Positions 32,766-42,616 are shown, counted from the first letter of the stretch. The stretch is 64,000 bases of DNA from Aureispira sp050633105 (GCA_050633105.1 JBOEFW010000053.1:186001-250000); one strand, 5' to 3'. Made by a program: numbers and translations. Notes: generated by a model not told the origin, from the letters alone.

Positions 32766-35333
32766 ATGCCTAACAACAGATTCTCTCCCAAAGTCAAGGA
32801 GATCATCTCTCACAGTAGAGAAGAAGCGCTTAAGTTTGGTCATGATTATATAGGTACAGAGCATCTCCTATTAGGTGTCCTAAAAGAGCCCAGCAGCTTG
32901 GCCGTACGCGTTTTACAATCACTCAATATTGATGCACAACAGTTAACATTAGCAATAGAAGACTCTATTCATCAAAATACAGATAACCTGCCTACTGCTT
33001 ATAACATTGGTAATTTACCCTTAACTAGACAAGCAGAGAAGGTTTTAAAAGTCACTTTCTTAGAAGCAAAATTACTAAAAAGTGAATTAATAGGTACAGA
33101 ACACATTTTACTCTCTGTTCTCAAACATAAAGACAACTTAGCTGCACGTGTATTGATGCAGTTTGATGTGACTTATGATGTATTCAAAACAGAACTTGAA
33201 TACGTAGGAACAGAAATTAACCCCGATATTATTGCTGATATGCCACCAGAATTTGAAGACGAAGATGAAGGTCGTGGAGAAGGCGGAGAAGGAAACAACC
33301 CTTCCAGAGGCAGCCGAAGTAAAGGCAAATCTCACACACCAGTATTAGACAACTTTGGACGCGACATCTCTAAATTAGCCGAAGAAGACAAATTAGATCC
33401 AATTATTGGACGAGAAGTAGAAATTGAGCGCGTGTCTCAGATTCTATCTCGCCGAAAAAAGAACAACCCAATTCTCATCGGAGAACCTGGGGTAGGTAAG
33501 ACAGCCGTCGTGGAAGGTTTAGCGCTACGCATTTACCAACGTAAAGTATCTAGAACCCTGTTCAACAAACGTATTGTTATGTTGGATTTGGCAGCTTTAG
33601 TAGCTGGTACTAAATACCGTGGTCAGTTTGAAGAGCGCATGAAAGCAATCATGACAGAGCTAGAAAAATCAAGAGATGTCATTTTATTTATTGATGAAAT
33701 CCACACGATTGTAGGCGCAGGAGGCGCAACAGGTTCGTTAGATGCTTCTAACATCTTCAAGCCAGCCTTAGCCCGTGGTGAATTGCAATGTATTGGTGCC
33801 TCTACCTTAGATGAATACCGTCAATACATTGAGAAAGATGGCGCTTTAGATCGCCGTTTCCAAAAGGTAGTGATTGATCCGCCAACACCAGAAGAGGCCG
33901 TACACATCTTGCGTAACATTAGAGAAAAATACGAAGATTTTCACCACGTCAATTATTCAGACGAAGCCATTGAAGCTTGTGTGAAATTGAGTGATCGTTA
34001 TATCTCTGATCGCTTTTTGCCAGATAAAGCCATTGATGTCATGGATGAAGTGGGCGCTCGCGTACACCTCAAAAACATTCATGTTCCTACCCACATTGTG
34101 GAATTGGAAGACAGTATCGAACAAACCAAAGAGCATAAAAATCAAGCGGTTCGCGATCAAGAATATGAAAAAGCAGCTAACTTCCGCGACAAAGAATCTA
34201 AATTGATTCGCCAATTGGAACAAGCCAAAAAACAATGGGAAGAAGAGTCTAAGACCAAACGTTATCCTGTAGGAGAAGCGGACATTGCAGAGGTTGTTTC
34301 GATGATGACAGGCATTCCTGTTAGCAGTGTTGCCGAAAAAGAAAATCGCAAATTACTCAATATGACCAATGATCTCCAAGGAGAAGTAATTGGTCAAGAT
34401 GAAGCCATTTTAAAAATAACCAAAGCCATCCAACGTAACCGTGTAGGGCTAAAAGATCCAAACAAACCTATTGGAACGTTTATTTTCCTAGGGCCTACAG
34501 GAGTTGGTAAAACAGAATTAGCAAAAGTATTAGCGCGTCAATTATTTACTTCTGAAGATTCTTTAATTAGAATTGACATGAGTGAATACATGGAAAAATT
34601 CGCTGTTAGTCGTTTGATTGGAGCGCCTCCAGGTTATGTAGGTTATGAAGAAGGGGGACAGTTGACGGAAAAAGTTCGTCGCAAGCCTTATTCTGTCATC
34701 CTATTGGATGAGATCGAGAAAGCTCATCCTGATATTTTCAATATCTTATTGCAGGTATTGGATGACGGTCAGTTAACCGATGGATTGGGTCGTAAAGTAG
34801 ATTTCAAGAACACCTTAATTATTATGACGTCTAATGTAGGTGCTCGTCGCCTCAAAGACTTTGGTCAAGGGGTAGGATTTGCTACAAAAGCGAGACAAGA
34901 TAATTCCGATGACAATGCCAAAGGCGTAATTCAAAACGCTTTGAAACGCACCTTCTCTCCTGAATTTTTGAATAGAATTGATGATGTTGTTGTGTTCAAC
35001 AGCTTAGATCAAGATGATATCTTCCGTATCATTGACATCACACTCAAAGACTTATATGGTCGTATTCAAGAGCTAGGTTTTAATTTAGAATTGGATGAGA
35101 AAGCAAAAGTATTCTTATCAGAAAAAGGCTATGACCCACAATTTGGAGCACGCCCACTCAACAGAGCGATTCAGAAATACTTAGAAGATCCGTTGGCAGA
35201 ATTTATTTTGAACAACCAAGATACACTAGAAGATCAAGCGACCTTAATGGCTAGTTTGGACGAAGAGGAGAAAATGGTTATTACTGTAAAAGGTACAGAT
35301 ACCAAAGAAGAGGCAGACACCAAAGAAGAATAG
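32766..35333 (+). CDS. clpC: ATP-dependent Clp protease ATPase subunit ClpC
   Basis: ClpC is a hexameric AAA+ unfoldase that feeds substrates to ClpP. The 855 residues contain two N-terminal Clp repeats (GHDYIGTEHLLLGVLK at 25-40 and SELIGTEHILLSVLK at 106-120), D1 with Walker A GEPGVGKT (239-246) and Walker B VILFIDEIHT, a UVR-type linker (YEKAANFRDKESKLIRQLEQ), D2 with Walker A GPTGVGKT (about 577) and the C-terminal D2-small domain. The UVR linker and lack of the long M domain separate ClpC from ClpB. The tail is acidic with a repeated TKEEADTKEE. A strong terminator follows. Size is normal for the family. Confidence 0.97.
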   Translation: MPNNRFSPKVKEIISHSREEALKFGHDYIGTEHLLLGVLKEPSSLAVRVLQSLNIDAQQLTLAIEDSIHQNTDNLPTAYNIGNLPLTRQAEKVLKVTFLEAKLLKSELIGTEHILLSVLKHKDNLAARVLMQFDVTYDVFKTELEYVGTEINPDIIADMPPEFEDEDEGRGEGGEGNNPSRGSRSKGKSHTPVLDNFGRDISKLAEEDKLDPIIGREVEIERVSQILSRRKKNNPILIGEPGVGKTAVVEGLALRIYQRKVSRTLFNKRIVMLDLAALVAGTKYRGQFEERMKAIMTELEKSRDVILFIDEIHTIVGAGGATGSLDASNIFKPALARGELQCIGASTLDEYRQYIEKDGALDRRFQKVVIDPPTPEEAVHILRNIREKYEDFHHVNYSDEAIEACVKLSDRYISDRFLPDKAIDVMDEVGARVHLKNIHVPTHIVELEDSIEQTKEHKNQAVRDQEYEKAANFRDKESKLIRQLEQAKKQWEEESKTKRYPVGEADIAEVVSMMTGIPVSSVAEKENRKLLNMTNDLQGEVIGQDEAILKITKAIQRNRVGLKDPNKPIGTFIFLGPTGVGKTELAKVLARQLFTSEDSLIRIDMSEYMEKFAVSRLIGAPPGYVGYEEGGQLTEKVRRKPYSVILLDEIEKAHPDIFNILLQVLDDGQLTDGLGRKVDFKNTLIIMTSNVGARRLKDFGQGVGFATKARQDNSDDNAKGVIQNALKRTFSPEFLNRIDDVVVFNSLDQDDIFRIIDITLKDLYGRIQELGFNLELDEKAKVFLSEKGYDPQFGARPLNRAIQKYLEDPLAEFILNNQDTLEDQATLMASLDEEEKMVITVKGTDTKEEADTKEE

Positions 35334-35360
35334 GCATCGCCTAAATAGATACGATTCTAG

Positions 35361-35393
35361 TGCCGTTCCGAGTTATTCGGGACGGCATTTTTT
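35361..35393 (+). terminator. intrinsic terminator after clpC
   Basis: TGCCGTTCCGA (35361-35371) pairs fully with TCGGGACGGCA (35377-35387, one T-G pair) and is followed by six T. It lies 27 bases after the clpC stop. Confidence 0.92.
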
Positions 35394-35424
35394 GTACCCA
35401 AATTTCTTACACTTATACCCACCT

Positions 35425-36557
35425 ATGAAAAAATGTATCACCTTACATCGTTTTTCCACGCTCAAAGAAATAGAAGATCTCCAAGCCATTACCGCCATTC
35501 GTATTAATAACTATTATAGTATTAGTAATTGGGGGTCACAACTCAAACATTGTATCAATGTAGAAGAAGTATACTTAACACGAGGATTTATAGCGCCAGA
35601 AACTCCTTTCTTTATAAAGTACTTCACACAACTTAGAACACTAGTTCTTGAAGATATTCCAATAGACTCTTTGCTGCCATTTTTGGGAAAATTATCCCAT
35701 CTAAAGCGATTAGAATTAAAAAACAACACTTTACTTCTTTTCCAAGCATTGTGCTACAATTGTCCAACTTAGAAGAATTATCCTTCCAAGGCTCTCGCAT
35801 AGAAGAAACAGTAGATTGGTCGATTCTTCAGCAATTGCCTCAATTGCGCCATTTAAATCTCTACCAAGTCAATTTGCCCAAACAACCAGCTGTTCCAATA
35901 GGCTTAGATCAACTCTCTCATTTACAAGAGTTGTTAGTTGTAAAACGCGTCTATAAACAACTACAGAAAAAATCGTCTAACTTTTGTGTCCAAATTCCTT
36001 ATCTCTATAGCTACTCTGCCCTAGAGGAAAAATACTATACAACTCTACTCCAAAGTTGTCAACTACACCAATACAATTGGGATCACCGAGCTGTCTTAAT
36101 GAATTTATTAGCTCAACAAAAAGAAAAATTAGCACAATCTGCATAGCTTGAATGGATATTAGCAGCTACCGATATCTCACAATTAGATATATTCCGCCTA
36201 CAAGCTTTAGAATATTATCAAGATCGCTGGGGAGGCTCTATTTCCAGTAGCCTAGAAAACAGTAAGTGCCTTACAGTACAAGGCTTTTTAAGAATAGACA
36301 AACAATTATTAAAACAACAACTCAAAGAGCAAGATATCCATTATCAAGAAAAATTAACCCCTGATACCGCTCTTTTATTATTAGGTCAGTGCTCACAAGG
36401 TAGTTATATACAAGCCAAAGGTTTGTCTCAATTGCCCCACTTAGAACGTCTATTTATCTACGGCAACTCCAAATTGATAACAAATGAGAGATGGGTCTTA
36501 CAAGTTGCTGAAAAGCTACCTGATTTACAAGTTTATTATTACAACTTACCCCATTAA
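35425..36557 (+). pseudogene. broken LRR protein gene with a possible BRCT-like tail
   Basis: Three segments of one gene are visible. From ATG 35425 (MKKCITLHRFSTLKEIEDLQ) LRR units run to about 35730. The frame then shifts and continues as NTFTSFPSIVLQLSNLEELS in the next frame. That frame meets a TAG at 36144-36146, yet coding character goes on in the same frame to TAA at 36555-36557. The last part (CLTVQGFLRIDKQLLKQQLK, later ALLLLGQCSQGSYIQAKGLS) has the pattern of a BRCT-type domain, followed by LEWILAATD-like and LRR remnants. With the gene at 10302 this is the second LRR gene in the window disrupted by a frameshift plus a stop. It starts after the clpC terminator. Confidence 0.75.
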
Positions 36558-36723
36558 TAATAGCCTAAGCAAAGTCCTCTGCAAAAGGAATCAAATGGAT
36601 TTTTTAACAACCATTTAATAGAGTTAGGGTGTTTAATTAAGCTTTTTTTTAGCTTTTGCATGATCTTTATTGTCAAAATTGTGTTACAATAATAGTCCCC
36701 CTTCATCTTATTAATTTGGTCTT

Positions 36724-37047
36724 ATGAATAGTTTCCCTATTACTGTTATTCCAATTGGGCTTATCATAATAGCTCTTGCATTAACTCCTTGGATTCAATT
36801 GTTCTTTCAATTTTCTACAGATAAAGAAACTAAGAAAATAGTTTTCAGAGGGGCTCTTACTACCTTCTCTATTGTTAGTATGGTCTTTTTAGTACTCCTT
36901 ACCTTACTGAAGGTCATCGGAGAATATGGTATTTACTTAATGATGTTAAACTTTATTTTTGGAAGTTGGCTAGGCTATGCCATCACACAAGCTACCACAC
37001 AAGACAATGTTTTTGGGCCGTTTATGGCTAAAAAAAAGAACTCTTAG
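36724..37047 (+). CDS. small membrane protein, 107 aa
   Basis: A 107-residue protein with three predicted transmembrane helices (about 6-26, 43-66 and 70-90) and a basic C-terminus MAKKKNS, so it should sit in the inner membrane. I do not recognise the family. It is flanked by the LRR pseudogene upstream and a convergent glycosyltransferase downstream and seems monocistronic. Confidence 0.6.
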   Translation: MNSFPITVIPIGLIIIALALTPWIQLFFQFSTDKETKKIVFRGALTTFSIVSMVFLVLLTLLKVIGEYGIYLMMLNFIFGSWLGYAITQATTQDNVFGPFMAKKKNS

Positions 37048-37169
37048 ACGATTGATAGACCTGTATTATGATACATATCAATACTCACCTAGATAATTTT
37101 TCTAAAAAACATCCTGCTCTAGCCTCTGTTACCAAAAGTACTTCCTCCTGTAAAGGTGGTCTTTTAAAA

Positions 37170-38294
37170 CTATCCTACTAACAGCATTAGAGTTTTGAGA
37201 TAGTGGCTCACAATAATTTGCTCATCAAATTCTTCTAAAGCCATTTTTCGGCCAACAGCACCCATATTTTGGCGCTCTTCTACCGATAAATCTCTCATTC
37301 TCACCAAGGCTTCAAAAAGTGCGGTACTATCCTCAGCAGGAATTCGAAAGCCGTTCTCTCCATCTTTTATGGTTTCTCGGCATCCCGCTACATCTGTTGT
37401 AATAATAGGTTTCCCCATCGCCAGACTTTCTAACATCACTCTTGGCAAACCTTCTCTGTAAGAAGGCAAAACAACCGCATCCGCTTGTTCCATGATAGAA
37501 CGAACATCTGAAGAACGCCCTAGATATTGAACAGCTCCCTGCGATTCATACCGCTCCAAAAGATCTTTTTGAATAGCAGAAGGGTTCCCTTCGTCAATTC
37601 CCCCCACCATCCAAAAGACGGTATTGGCTCTAGCTGCTTGTAATTTTTCGGCGGCCTCTAACAATTCCCGCACGCCCTTATCATACAACAAACGTCCTAC
37701 AAATAAAAAGACAAAGTTATCTTCCGAAGTTGTTTTTGCTACTGGTTGAAAATAGCTGGTATTAATGCCTGACCCTTTTATTAGCATGGTCTGCTTAGAA
37801 CGGCAAAGGCCAAGTTCTTCAAATAGTGCTTTGTCATCTCGATTTTGAAAAGCTACCCGCTTCGCCTTGCGAAAAGCAGAACGATAGAGGCGTTTGACTA
37901 TTTGGTGCACCAAACCTTCCTGCATAAAGCTATATCCTAAGCCTGTTACTGTGGCAATACTCGGAATTCCTGCTTTGCGAGCGGCCCAATTGCCATAAAT
38001 ATTGGGTTTAATGGTATACAATAGGACGGCATCCAATTGATTTTTTTTAAAAACCTGATACAATTCTCGGTACAACATCCAATCCTTAAAAGGGTTGACC
38101 CCTTTCCTGCTTAGTTGTTTTAAGGGGACAAATTGGGCGCCTGTCTCTGTAATAGAGTCAACAAATGTATCCTGTGGTGCAATCGCGACCACTTCATAGC
38201 CAGCGGCAAGCAAGGCACGAACTAATCCTAAACGGAAATTGTGGATGTTCCAAGCCGTATTAAGAACAATTCCTATTTTTTTACGCTCTGTCAA
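37170..38294 (-). CDS. family 4 glycosyltransferase
   Basis: A 374-residue cytoplasmic GT-B enzyme. The N-terminal domain starts GIVLNTAWNIHNFRLGLVRA and has TVTGLGYSF; the C-terminal domain has FVGRLLYDKGVRELLEAAEK, the acceptor region SYREGLPRVMLESLAMGKPI (the EX7E motif) and TTDVAGCRETI. The family transfers a sugar from a nucleotide donor in polysaccharide or O-antigen synthesis. The closest known relatives by motif are the capsular-type alpha-glycosyltransferases. Neighbours are a polytopic membrane protein and a polysaccharide deacetylase, consistent with envelope polysaccharide assembly. Confidence 0.92.
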   Translation of the reverse strand: MTERKKIGIVLNTAWNIHNFRLGLVRALLAAGYEVVAIAPQDTFVDSITETGAQFVPLKQLSRKGVNPFKDWMLYRELYQVFKKNQLDAVLLYTIKPNIYGNWAARKAGIPSIATVTGLGYSFMQEGLVHQIVKRLYRSAFRKAKRVAFQNRDDKALFEELGLCRSKQTMLIKGSGINTSYFQPVAKTTSEDNFVFLFVGRLLYDKGVRELLEAAEKLQAARANTVFWMVGGIDEGNPSAIQKDLLERYESQGAVQYLGRSSDVRSIMEQADAVVLPSYREGLPRVMLESLAMGKPIITTDVAGCRETIKDGENGFRIPAEDSTALFEALVRMRDLSVEERQNMGAVGRKMALEEFDEQIIVSHYLKTLMLLVG

Positions 38295-38399
38295 TGGAGT
38301 TTTCTTTTGTGGTTAGAAAAGTTGGTTAAGCAACTTCAAAATGCGTTTTGTTGGGTTCATTTCTAAAAAGCAGTACAACTTCCTATTCATTTAATAGGT

Positions 38400-38434
38400 T
38401 TTGTCTTTCTTCAACAACTTCTTACCTATCTTTG
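38400..38434 (+). promoter_or_regulatory. promoter of the polytopic membrane protein gene
   Basis: TTTG at 38400-38403 and TATCTTTG at 38427-38434 match the Bacteroidota -33 and -7 boxes with a 23-base spacer. The predicted start lies about 34 bases before ATG 38475. Confidence 0.5.
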
Positions 38435-38474
38435 TAGACCTTCTTATTTTTATTCCTCAAATGGTTCTACCTAT

Positions 38475-39842
38475 ATGTTTTTAGTGGCCTGGCAAATATT
38501 GTATACCAAGGATTTTCTCCTGTTGCCATTTCTGGTCCTTTTTTGGGTGGGGATATTCTATCTTTATCGCAATAAACGCTACAAAGATAGCCAATTAAAA
38601 CGGTATTTTTTGCCGGCCCTAGGGCTACGGCTTTTGGGGGCGGTGCTAACCGCTTGTATGTACCAATACTATTATGGCTATGGGGATACTTTTTTCTATT
38701 TTTTTGGAGCGCGTGATATCTTTAATGCCTTGCTAAGCAACCCTTCTCTAGCTTATGAGATGCTCTTTGTCGATTTTTATGACTGGTCATTGGACACCGT
38801 TAATGCGGTGACTCTTCGAGGCTTTTTTGTCCATGATAAAGAAGCCATGGTTATTCGGTTGGCGGGTTCTGTTAGTTTACTGGGATTGGGTACCTATATA
38901 GGTATATCCTTTATTCTAACGGTCTTTAGTTTCTTAGGCTGTTGGGCTTTATACCGTGTTTTCTATGATTTAGCCCCACACTTACACTGGCAATTAGCGC
39001 TAGCCATTCTCTATCTGCCTTCTATGTGGTTTTGGAGTACAGGCATCATGAAGGATTCTATTGTTATTGGAGCTTTAGGCTTTTTTGTTAATGGTGTCTA
39101 TTACAGCATCATTAGCCAAAAAAAGCACTGGATTCGATCAATCTTTTTTATTATAATGGGGGCCATTCTAATGAAAAACACTAAGATCTACGTCTTATTG
39201 GCCATTTTTCCTGCTACGGTTATTTGGGTGTTTTTTATGTTCAAAGAACGCATTAAAAATGATACACTTCGTCGTTTTGCCACGCCTATTTTCTTTGGTG
39301 TTGGGGCCGTTGGTGGGGCTTTAGTCATCCAAGTATTAGGGTCTGTTTATCCACAATATACCTTGGCTGGTTTTATGGAAGAAGCAGCCAAGATGCAATG
39401 GTGGTTAAAATTGAGTACAGAACGCGACAATGGAACGGGGTATGATTTAGGCGTTTTAGATCCTACTGCTTTGGGATTACTCAAAGCTTTTCCACAGGCC
39501 GTCAATGTAGCCTTGTTCCGACCTTATATTTGGGAAGCGCGAAAAATCATTGTAATACCTTCTGCAATAGAAGCCTTATTTACCTTAAGCCTCACCACCT
39601 ATGTCTTTTTTAAAGTAGGAGTTTGGCGCGCTTTATTGGCCTTATTTAGTGATCCTGTTATTTTATTTTGCTTGGTTTTTGCCATTATTTTTGCCTTTGC
39701 AGTAGGCTTTACTTCCTTTAATTTTGGAGCCTTAGCGCGCTATAAAATACCTTGTTTGCCTTTTTATTATACAGCTATGATTTTGTTACTAGACAAAGTT
39801 CCTAAAAAGGAGCCTACACTAATCCTTTCGCCTCCTAAGTAG
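38475..39842 (+). CDS. polytopic membrane protein, possibly polysaccharide-related
   Basis: A 455-residue inner-membrane protein with about ten predicted transmembrane helices. After the second helix comes YYYGYGDTFFYFFGARDIF, an acidic and aromatic loop like those of GT-C glycosyltransferases and O-antigen polymerases. LPSMWFWSTGIMKDS is another conserved-looking loop. No named family was recognised. Its 3' end overlaps the convergent deacetylase gene by 8 bases. Its position beside the glycosyltransferase and deacetylase suggests a role in surface polysaccharide synthesis, but this is inference from context. Confidence 0.7.
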   Translation: MFLVAWQILYTKDFLLLPFLVLFWVGIFYLYRNKRYKDSQLKRYFLPALGLRLLGAVLTACMYQYYYGYGDTFFYFFGARDIFNALLSNPSLAYEMLFVDFYDWSLDTVNAVTLRGFFVHDKEAMVIRLAGSVSLLGLGTYIGISFILTVFSFLGCWALYRVFYDLAPHLHWQLALAILYLPSMWFWSTGIMKDSIVIGALGFFVNGVYYSIISQKKHWIRSIFFIIMGAILMKNTKIYVLLAIFPATVIWVFFMFKERIKNDTLRRFATPIFFGVGAVGGALVIQVLGSVYPQYTLAGFMEEAAKMQWWLKLSTERDNGTGYDLGVLDPTALGLLKAFPQAVNVALFRPYIWEARKIIVIPSAIEALFTLSLTTYVFFKVGVWRALLALFSDPVILFCLVFAIIFAFAVGFTSFNFGALARYKIPCLPFYYTAMILLLDKVPKKEPTLILSPPK

Positions 39843-40470
39843 TTGGTCTAGGCAACGCAACGAATTGATAGCCCAATTGATGATAGTGTTCTAAGACTTG
39901 AGGCAAAACCTTTTTTAGATGTGGCCAGGCTTTTTGACTATCATGGAAAACAACAATACTATCTGCTCGTGCATGTTTGAGCACATTTTGCAAACATTGC
40001 TTCCAAGTGATCGAAGAGTCAAAATCGCCCGATAAGACTTCCCAATACACCAATTGATAGCCTTCTTGACGCAGCATACAGCTTTGACTAGGCGTCAATC
40101 GCCCATAAGGCGGCCGAAACAAAGGGCTATCAATCCACCGTTTGGCCGTTGTGACCTCTTGATGATAATTTGTTGTTGTTGTTTTCCAGCCATCGCAATG
40201 GTGTTGTGTATGGTTCCCCACTTCGTGCCCTTGTTCCTGAAGTTGTTGATAAAGGTCAGGATAACGTTCTACATTCGCACCAACACAAAAAAAAGTGGCG
40301 ATAGCCTCATAGCGCGCTAATTGCTCTAAGACCCAAGGAGTAACCTCAGGGATTGGGCCATCATCAAAGGTAAGATACAATGTCGATTGGGCACTACTGG
40401 GATAATGACACCAAGCCTTGGGCAATAGCATTTTCTGTACAAAACGGGGCCAATAAACAGGATAAAACAT
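39835..40470 (-). CDS. polysaccharide deacetylase (NodB homology)
   Basis: A 211-residue NodB-type carbohydrate esterase. Motif 1 is LTFDDGP (catalytic D and metal D), motif 2 HEVGNHTQHH (metal histidines), motif 3 LFRPPYGRLTPSQ and motif 5 IVVFHDSQKAW near the end. The family removes N-acetyl groups from chitin-like or peptidoglycan sugars. No signal peptide is obvious, though the short N-terminus MFYPVYWPRFVQKMLLPKAW may associate with the membrane. It overlaps the GNAT gene upstream by one base (stop and start share A), showing coupled translation in a three-gene operon with cytochrome c. Confidence 0.92.
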   Translation of the reverse strand: MFYPVYWPRFVQKMLLPKAWCHYPSSAQSTLYLTFDDGPIPEVTPWVLEQLARYEAIATFFCVGANVERYPDLYQQLQEQGHEVGNHTQHHCDGWKTTTTNYHQEVTTAKRWIDSPLFRPPYGRLTPSQSCMLRQEGYQLVYWEVLSGDFDSSITWKQCLQNVLKHARADSIVVFHDSQKAWPHLKKVLPQVLEHYHQLGYQFVALPRPTT

Positions 40471-41021
40471 CAGTCAGCAGGATTAATTAACGCATAGCGC
40501 CAGTGATCACGCCAAGCACCATCTATTTTCAAAACAGCTTTAGAAAGCCCTTCTTGTTGAAAGCCTAGTTTTTCTACCACCCGTATTGATGCTTGGTTGG
40601 GAGGCATAATATAAGCGTTGATTCGATGCAAATGTAAATAGTCAAAAACATAGCGATTTCCTTCACAAAGTGCTTCCGTAATTAAGCCCTTGCTTGTATC
40701 CTCTGCATTCATCTGATACCCCACAAAACACGATTGCAGATTCCCTCGCTCAATTTTAGTATAATTAATTCGCCCAAGGAGTCGATTAGAACGCCGCCCC
40801 AACACCAATAAAGGCAAGGTATGTCCTTTTAAGTATTGTTGCAACAGTTGGGTTGTATGTTCTGTAATAAAATCTAATTCAAAACGCCGTGTCGCATATG
40901 TAGGCAACCAGGCCTTAAAAAAAGCCTTGTTATTCACATAATAACGCTGTATGCTGTGGCTATCATTGGGGTGCGGAAGCCGTAACCGACAATGGTTGGT
41001 TACTAATTCAACAGAGTGCAT
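40470..41021 (-). CDS. GNAT family N-acetyltransferase (RimJ-like)
   Basis: A 183-residue acetyl-CoA-dependent acyltransferase of the RimJ/RimL/SpeG type. It starts MHSVELVTNHCRLRLPHPND, has the acetyl-CoA loop region GYQMNAEDTSKGLITEAL and the C-terminal IMPPNQASIRVVEKLGFQQEG, which holds the N-x-x-S-x-x-x-x-x-K-x-G-F signature. Likely targets are the alpha-amino group of a ribosomal protein or of other small substrates; this cannot be decided. It lies between a cytochrome c gene 10 bases upstream and the deacetylase with which it overlaps. Confidence 0.88.
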   Translation of the reverse strand: MHSVELVTNHCRLRLPHPNDSHSIQRYYVNNKAFFKAWLPTYATRRFELDFITEHTTQLLQQYLKGHTLPLLVLGRRSNRLLGRINYTKIERGNLQSCFVGYQMNAEDTSKGLITEALCEGNRYVFDYLHLHRINAYIMPPNQASIRVVEKLGFQQEGLSKAVLKIDGAWRDHWRYALINPAD

Positions 41022-41031
41022 AAGACAAAGG

Positions 41032-41397
41032 TTATAACTTCATAGTAAATTGAACGACGGCCTCAATCTCTTCTGGTGTCATCATATCTTCAAAAGCAGG
41101 CATAATATTCCGCCCATAAGTGACCACTTCTATTCGCTGGGCAACATTAAGAGGCGATTCTGGCAAAAGCTTCGCGCCATTATTTCCCATTCTACCATTG
41201 GCGCCGTGACAAGTGACACAACGTTCTCTATACAATAAAGCGCCTGAAGGTCCATTCTCTTTATTTTCTTTCCCTTCTTCTGTAGCAACAGTAGAAGGAG
41301 TAGAGGTAGTAGGGGGAGTAGGGGGAGTAGAGGTAGAAGGATCACAGGCTATTAAAAAAATAGTTAATAGCGCTAATAAAACTACAATCTTATACAT
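41032..41397 (-). CDS. c-type cytochrome lipoprotein
   Basis: A 121-residue lipoprotein with one haem c site. From ATG 41397 the signal peptide reads MYKIVVLLALLTIFLIAC with lipidation at C18; the frame extends upstream to 41475, but that start would push the signal peptide inward. A low-complexity Thr/Pro/Ser linker (about 20-45) follows. The haem-binding motif is CVTCH (LLYRERCVTCHGANGRMG) and the likely sixth ligand is the methionine of IMPAFEDMMTPEEIEAV. It is probably a periplasmic electron carrier attached to a membrane. It precedes the GNAT gene by 10 bases. Confidence 0.9.
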   Translation of the reverse strand: MYKIVVLLALLTIFLIACDPSTSTPPTPPTTSTPSTVATEEGKENKENGPSGALLYRERCVTCHGANGRMGNNGAKLLPESPLNVAQRIEVVTYGRNIMPAFEDMMTPEEIEAVVQFTMKL

Positions 41398-41592
41398 GTT
41401 TTTATTTTTATCGGGAACTCTTAAATGGTGTTCCGCATTAATTATTATATTGAAAGAGCGAAAAATGCACAACAATCAACTTTTCTAAAGAAAGCAGATA
41501 GTAGTGCTTTCATCACTATAAAACTATTAATAATTAGGTAGAGTTCGCCCAGCTACTTTTATTTATAACGCTTCTAAAATAACGACCTTCAT

Positions 41593-42552
41593 ATGAGTCC
41601 ATCCATCGTGATTTTAATCATAGCAGCGCTCCTGCTGTTCTTCCTTTTCTTTTCCACTGTAAAAGTTGTACAAGAAAAAAGCGCTAAAATTGTTCAACGA
41701 TTTGGTAGCTTTAGTCGAATACTACATCCTGGAATTAACTTTTGTGTTCCCTTCTTAGAAACAGTTGCGGGAACAGTGAATCTAAAAGTACAACAATTAG
41801 ACATTCATATTGAAACCAAGACCAAAGATGATGTTTTTGTGAAGTTGCAAGTCTCCGTGCATGTCCAGATTATGCGCAATAAAGTCAGAGAAGCCTTCTA
41901 TGAATTAGATGATCCTTATAGTCAAATCTCGTCTTATATTTTTGATACCGTTCGTGCAGAAGTTCCAAAATTAGAATTGGATGATGTCTTCTCTCGTAAA
42001 GATGATATTGCAACGGCTGTAAAACATGAATTGTCAGAGCACATGGAAAAGTATGGTTACAGGATTGTACAAACACTAATTACTGATATTGATCCAGATG
42101 CACTCGTAAAAGAATCAATGAACAGAATTAATGCGGCTAAACGTAACAAAGAAGCCATCTTTGAAGATGCAGAAGGACGTAAAATTGCACGCATCAAAGA
42201 CGCAGAAGCCGACAAAGAATCCAAGCGTTTACAAGGAGAGGGAGTTGCCGACCAGCGTCTGGCAATCATCAAAGGATTTGCAGATTCTGTAGAAGATTTC
42301 AGCAATACACTCAATGATGTATCGCCCATAGAAATCATGCAATTTGTTTTATTGACACAACATTATGATACCATCAAAGATATTGGAGAGAAAAACAGTT
42401 CTATTATTGTTCCTTATTCTCCTGGCACTTTGCAAAACCTGCAACAACAATTAATGGAAGGAAATCTAATGGCTGATGAAATTAACCGCCTCAGTCGTGA
42501 ATCTTCTAAGATTCCACAGAAAGATAAAATTGGTTTGGATAAACTAAAATAA
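41593..42552 (+). CDS. SPFH/Band 7 (stomatin-like) membrane protein
   Basis: A 319-residue protein with one N-terminal transmembrane helix (about residues 5-24) and an SPFH domain. Recognisable parts are VVQEKSAKIVQRFGSFSRIL and HPGINFCVPFLETVAG, then the coiled-coil region NAAKRNKEAIFEDAEGRKIA and the SPFH C-terminal helix QLMEGNLMADEINRLSRES. It is closest in character to plant HIR-type and prokaryotic stomatin homologues; no adjacent NfeD gene is present. Such proteins form membrane scaffolds or microdomains. A clear bidirectional terminator follows. Confidence 0.9.
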   Translation: MSPSIVILIIAALLLFFLFFSTVKVVQEKSAKIVQRFGSFSRILHPGINFCVPFLETVAGTVNLKVQQLDIHIETKTKDDVFVKLQVSVHVQIMRNKVREAFYELDDPYSQISSYIFDTVRAEVPKLELDDVFSRKDDIATAVKHELSEHMEKYGYRIVQTLITDIDPDALVKESMNRINAAKRNKEAIFEDAEGRKIARIKDAEADKESKRLQGEGVADQRLAIIKGFADSVEDFSNTLNDVSPIEIMQFVLLTQHYDTIKDIGEKNSSIIVPYSPGTLQNLQQQLMEGNLMADEINRLSRESSKIPQKDKIGLDKLK

Positions 42553-42579
42553 CAAACCGCCTACTAATTACCAATCGTA

Positions 42580-42616
42580 AAAAGCCTACTTTCCCGATAG
42601 AGAAAAGTAGGCTTTT
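42580..42616 (+). terminator. terminator after the SPFH gene
   Basis: AAAAGCCTACTTT (42580-42592) pairs perfectly with AAAGTAGGCTTTT (42604-42616), and T-rich sequence follows. It works in both directions by symmetry and lies 27 bases after the stop. Confidence 0.85.

Noticed and set aside
36144..36146. Possible reading of the in-frame TAG by the array tRNA with anticodon UAG
   Set aside because: Anticodon 5'-UAG-3' pairs with codon CUA, not UAG; a suppressor would need anticodon CUA.
37068..37181. 37-codon ORF between the small membrane protein and the glycosyltransferase
   Set aside because: It overlaps the glycosyltransferase stop, has no promoter and no recognisable pattern; probably chance.
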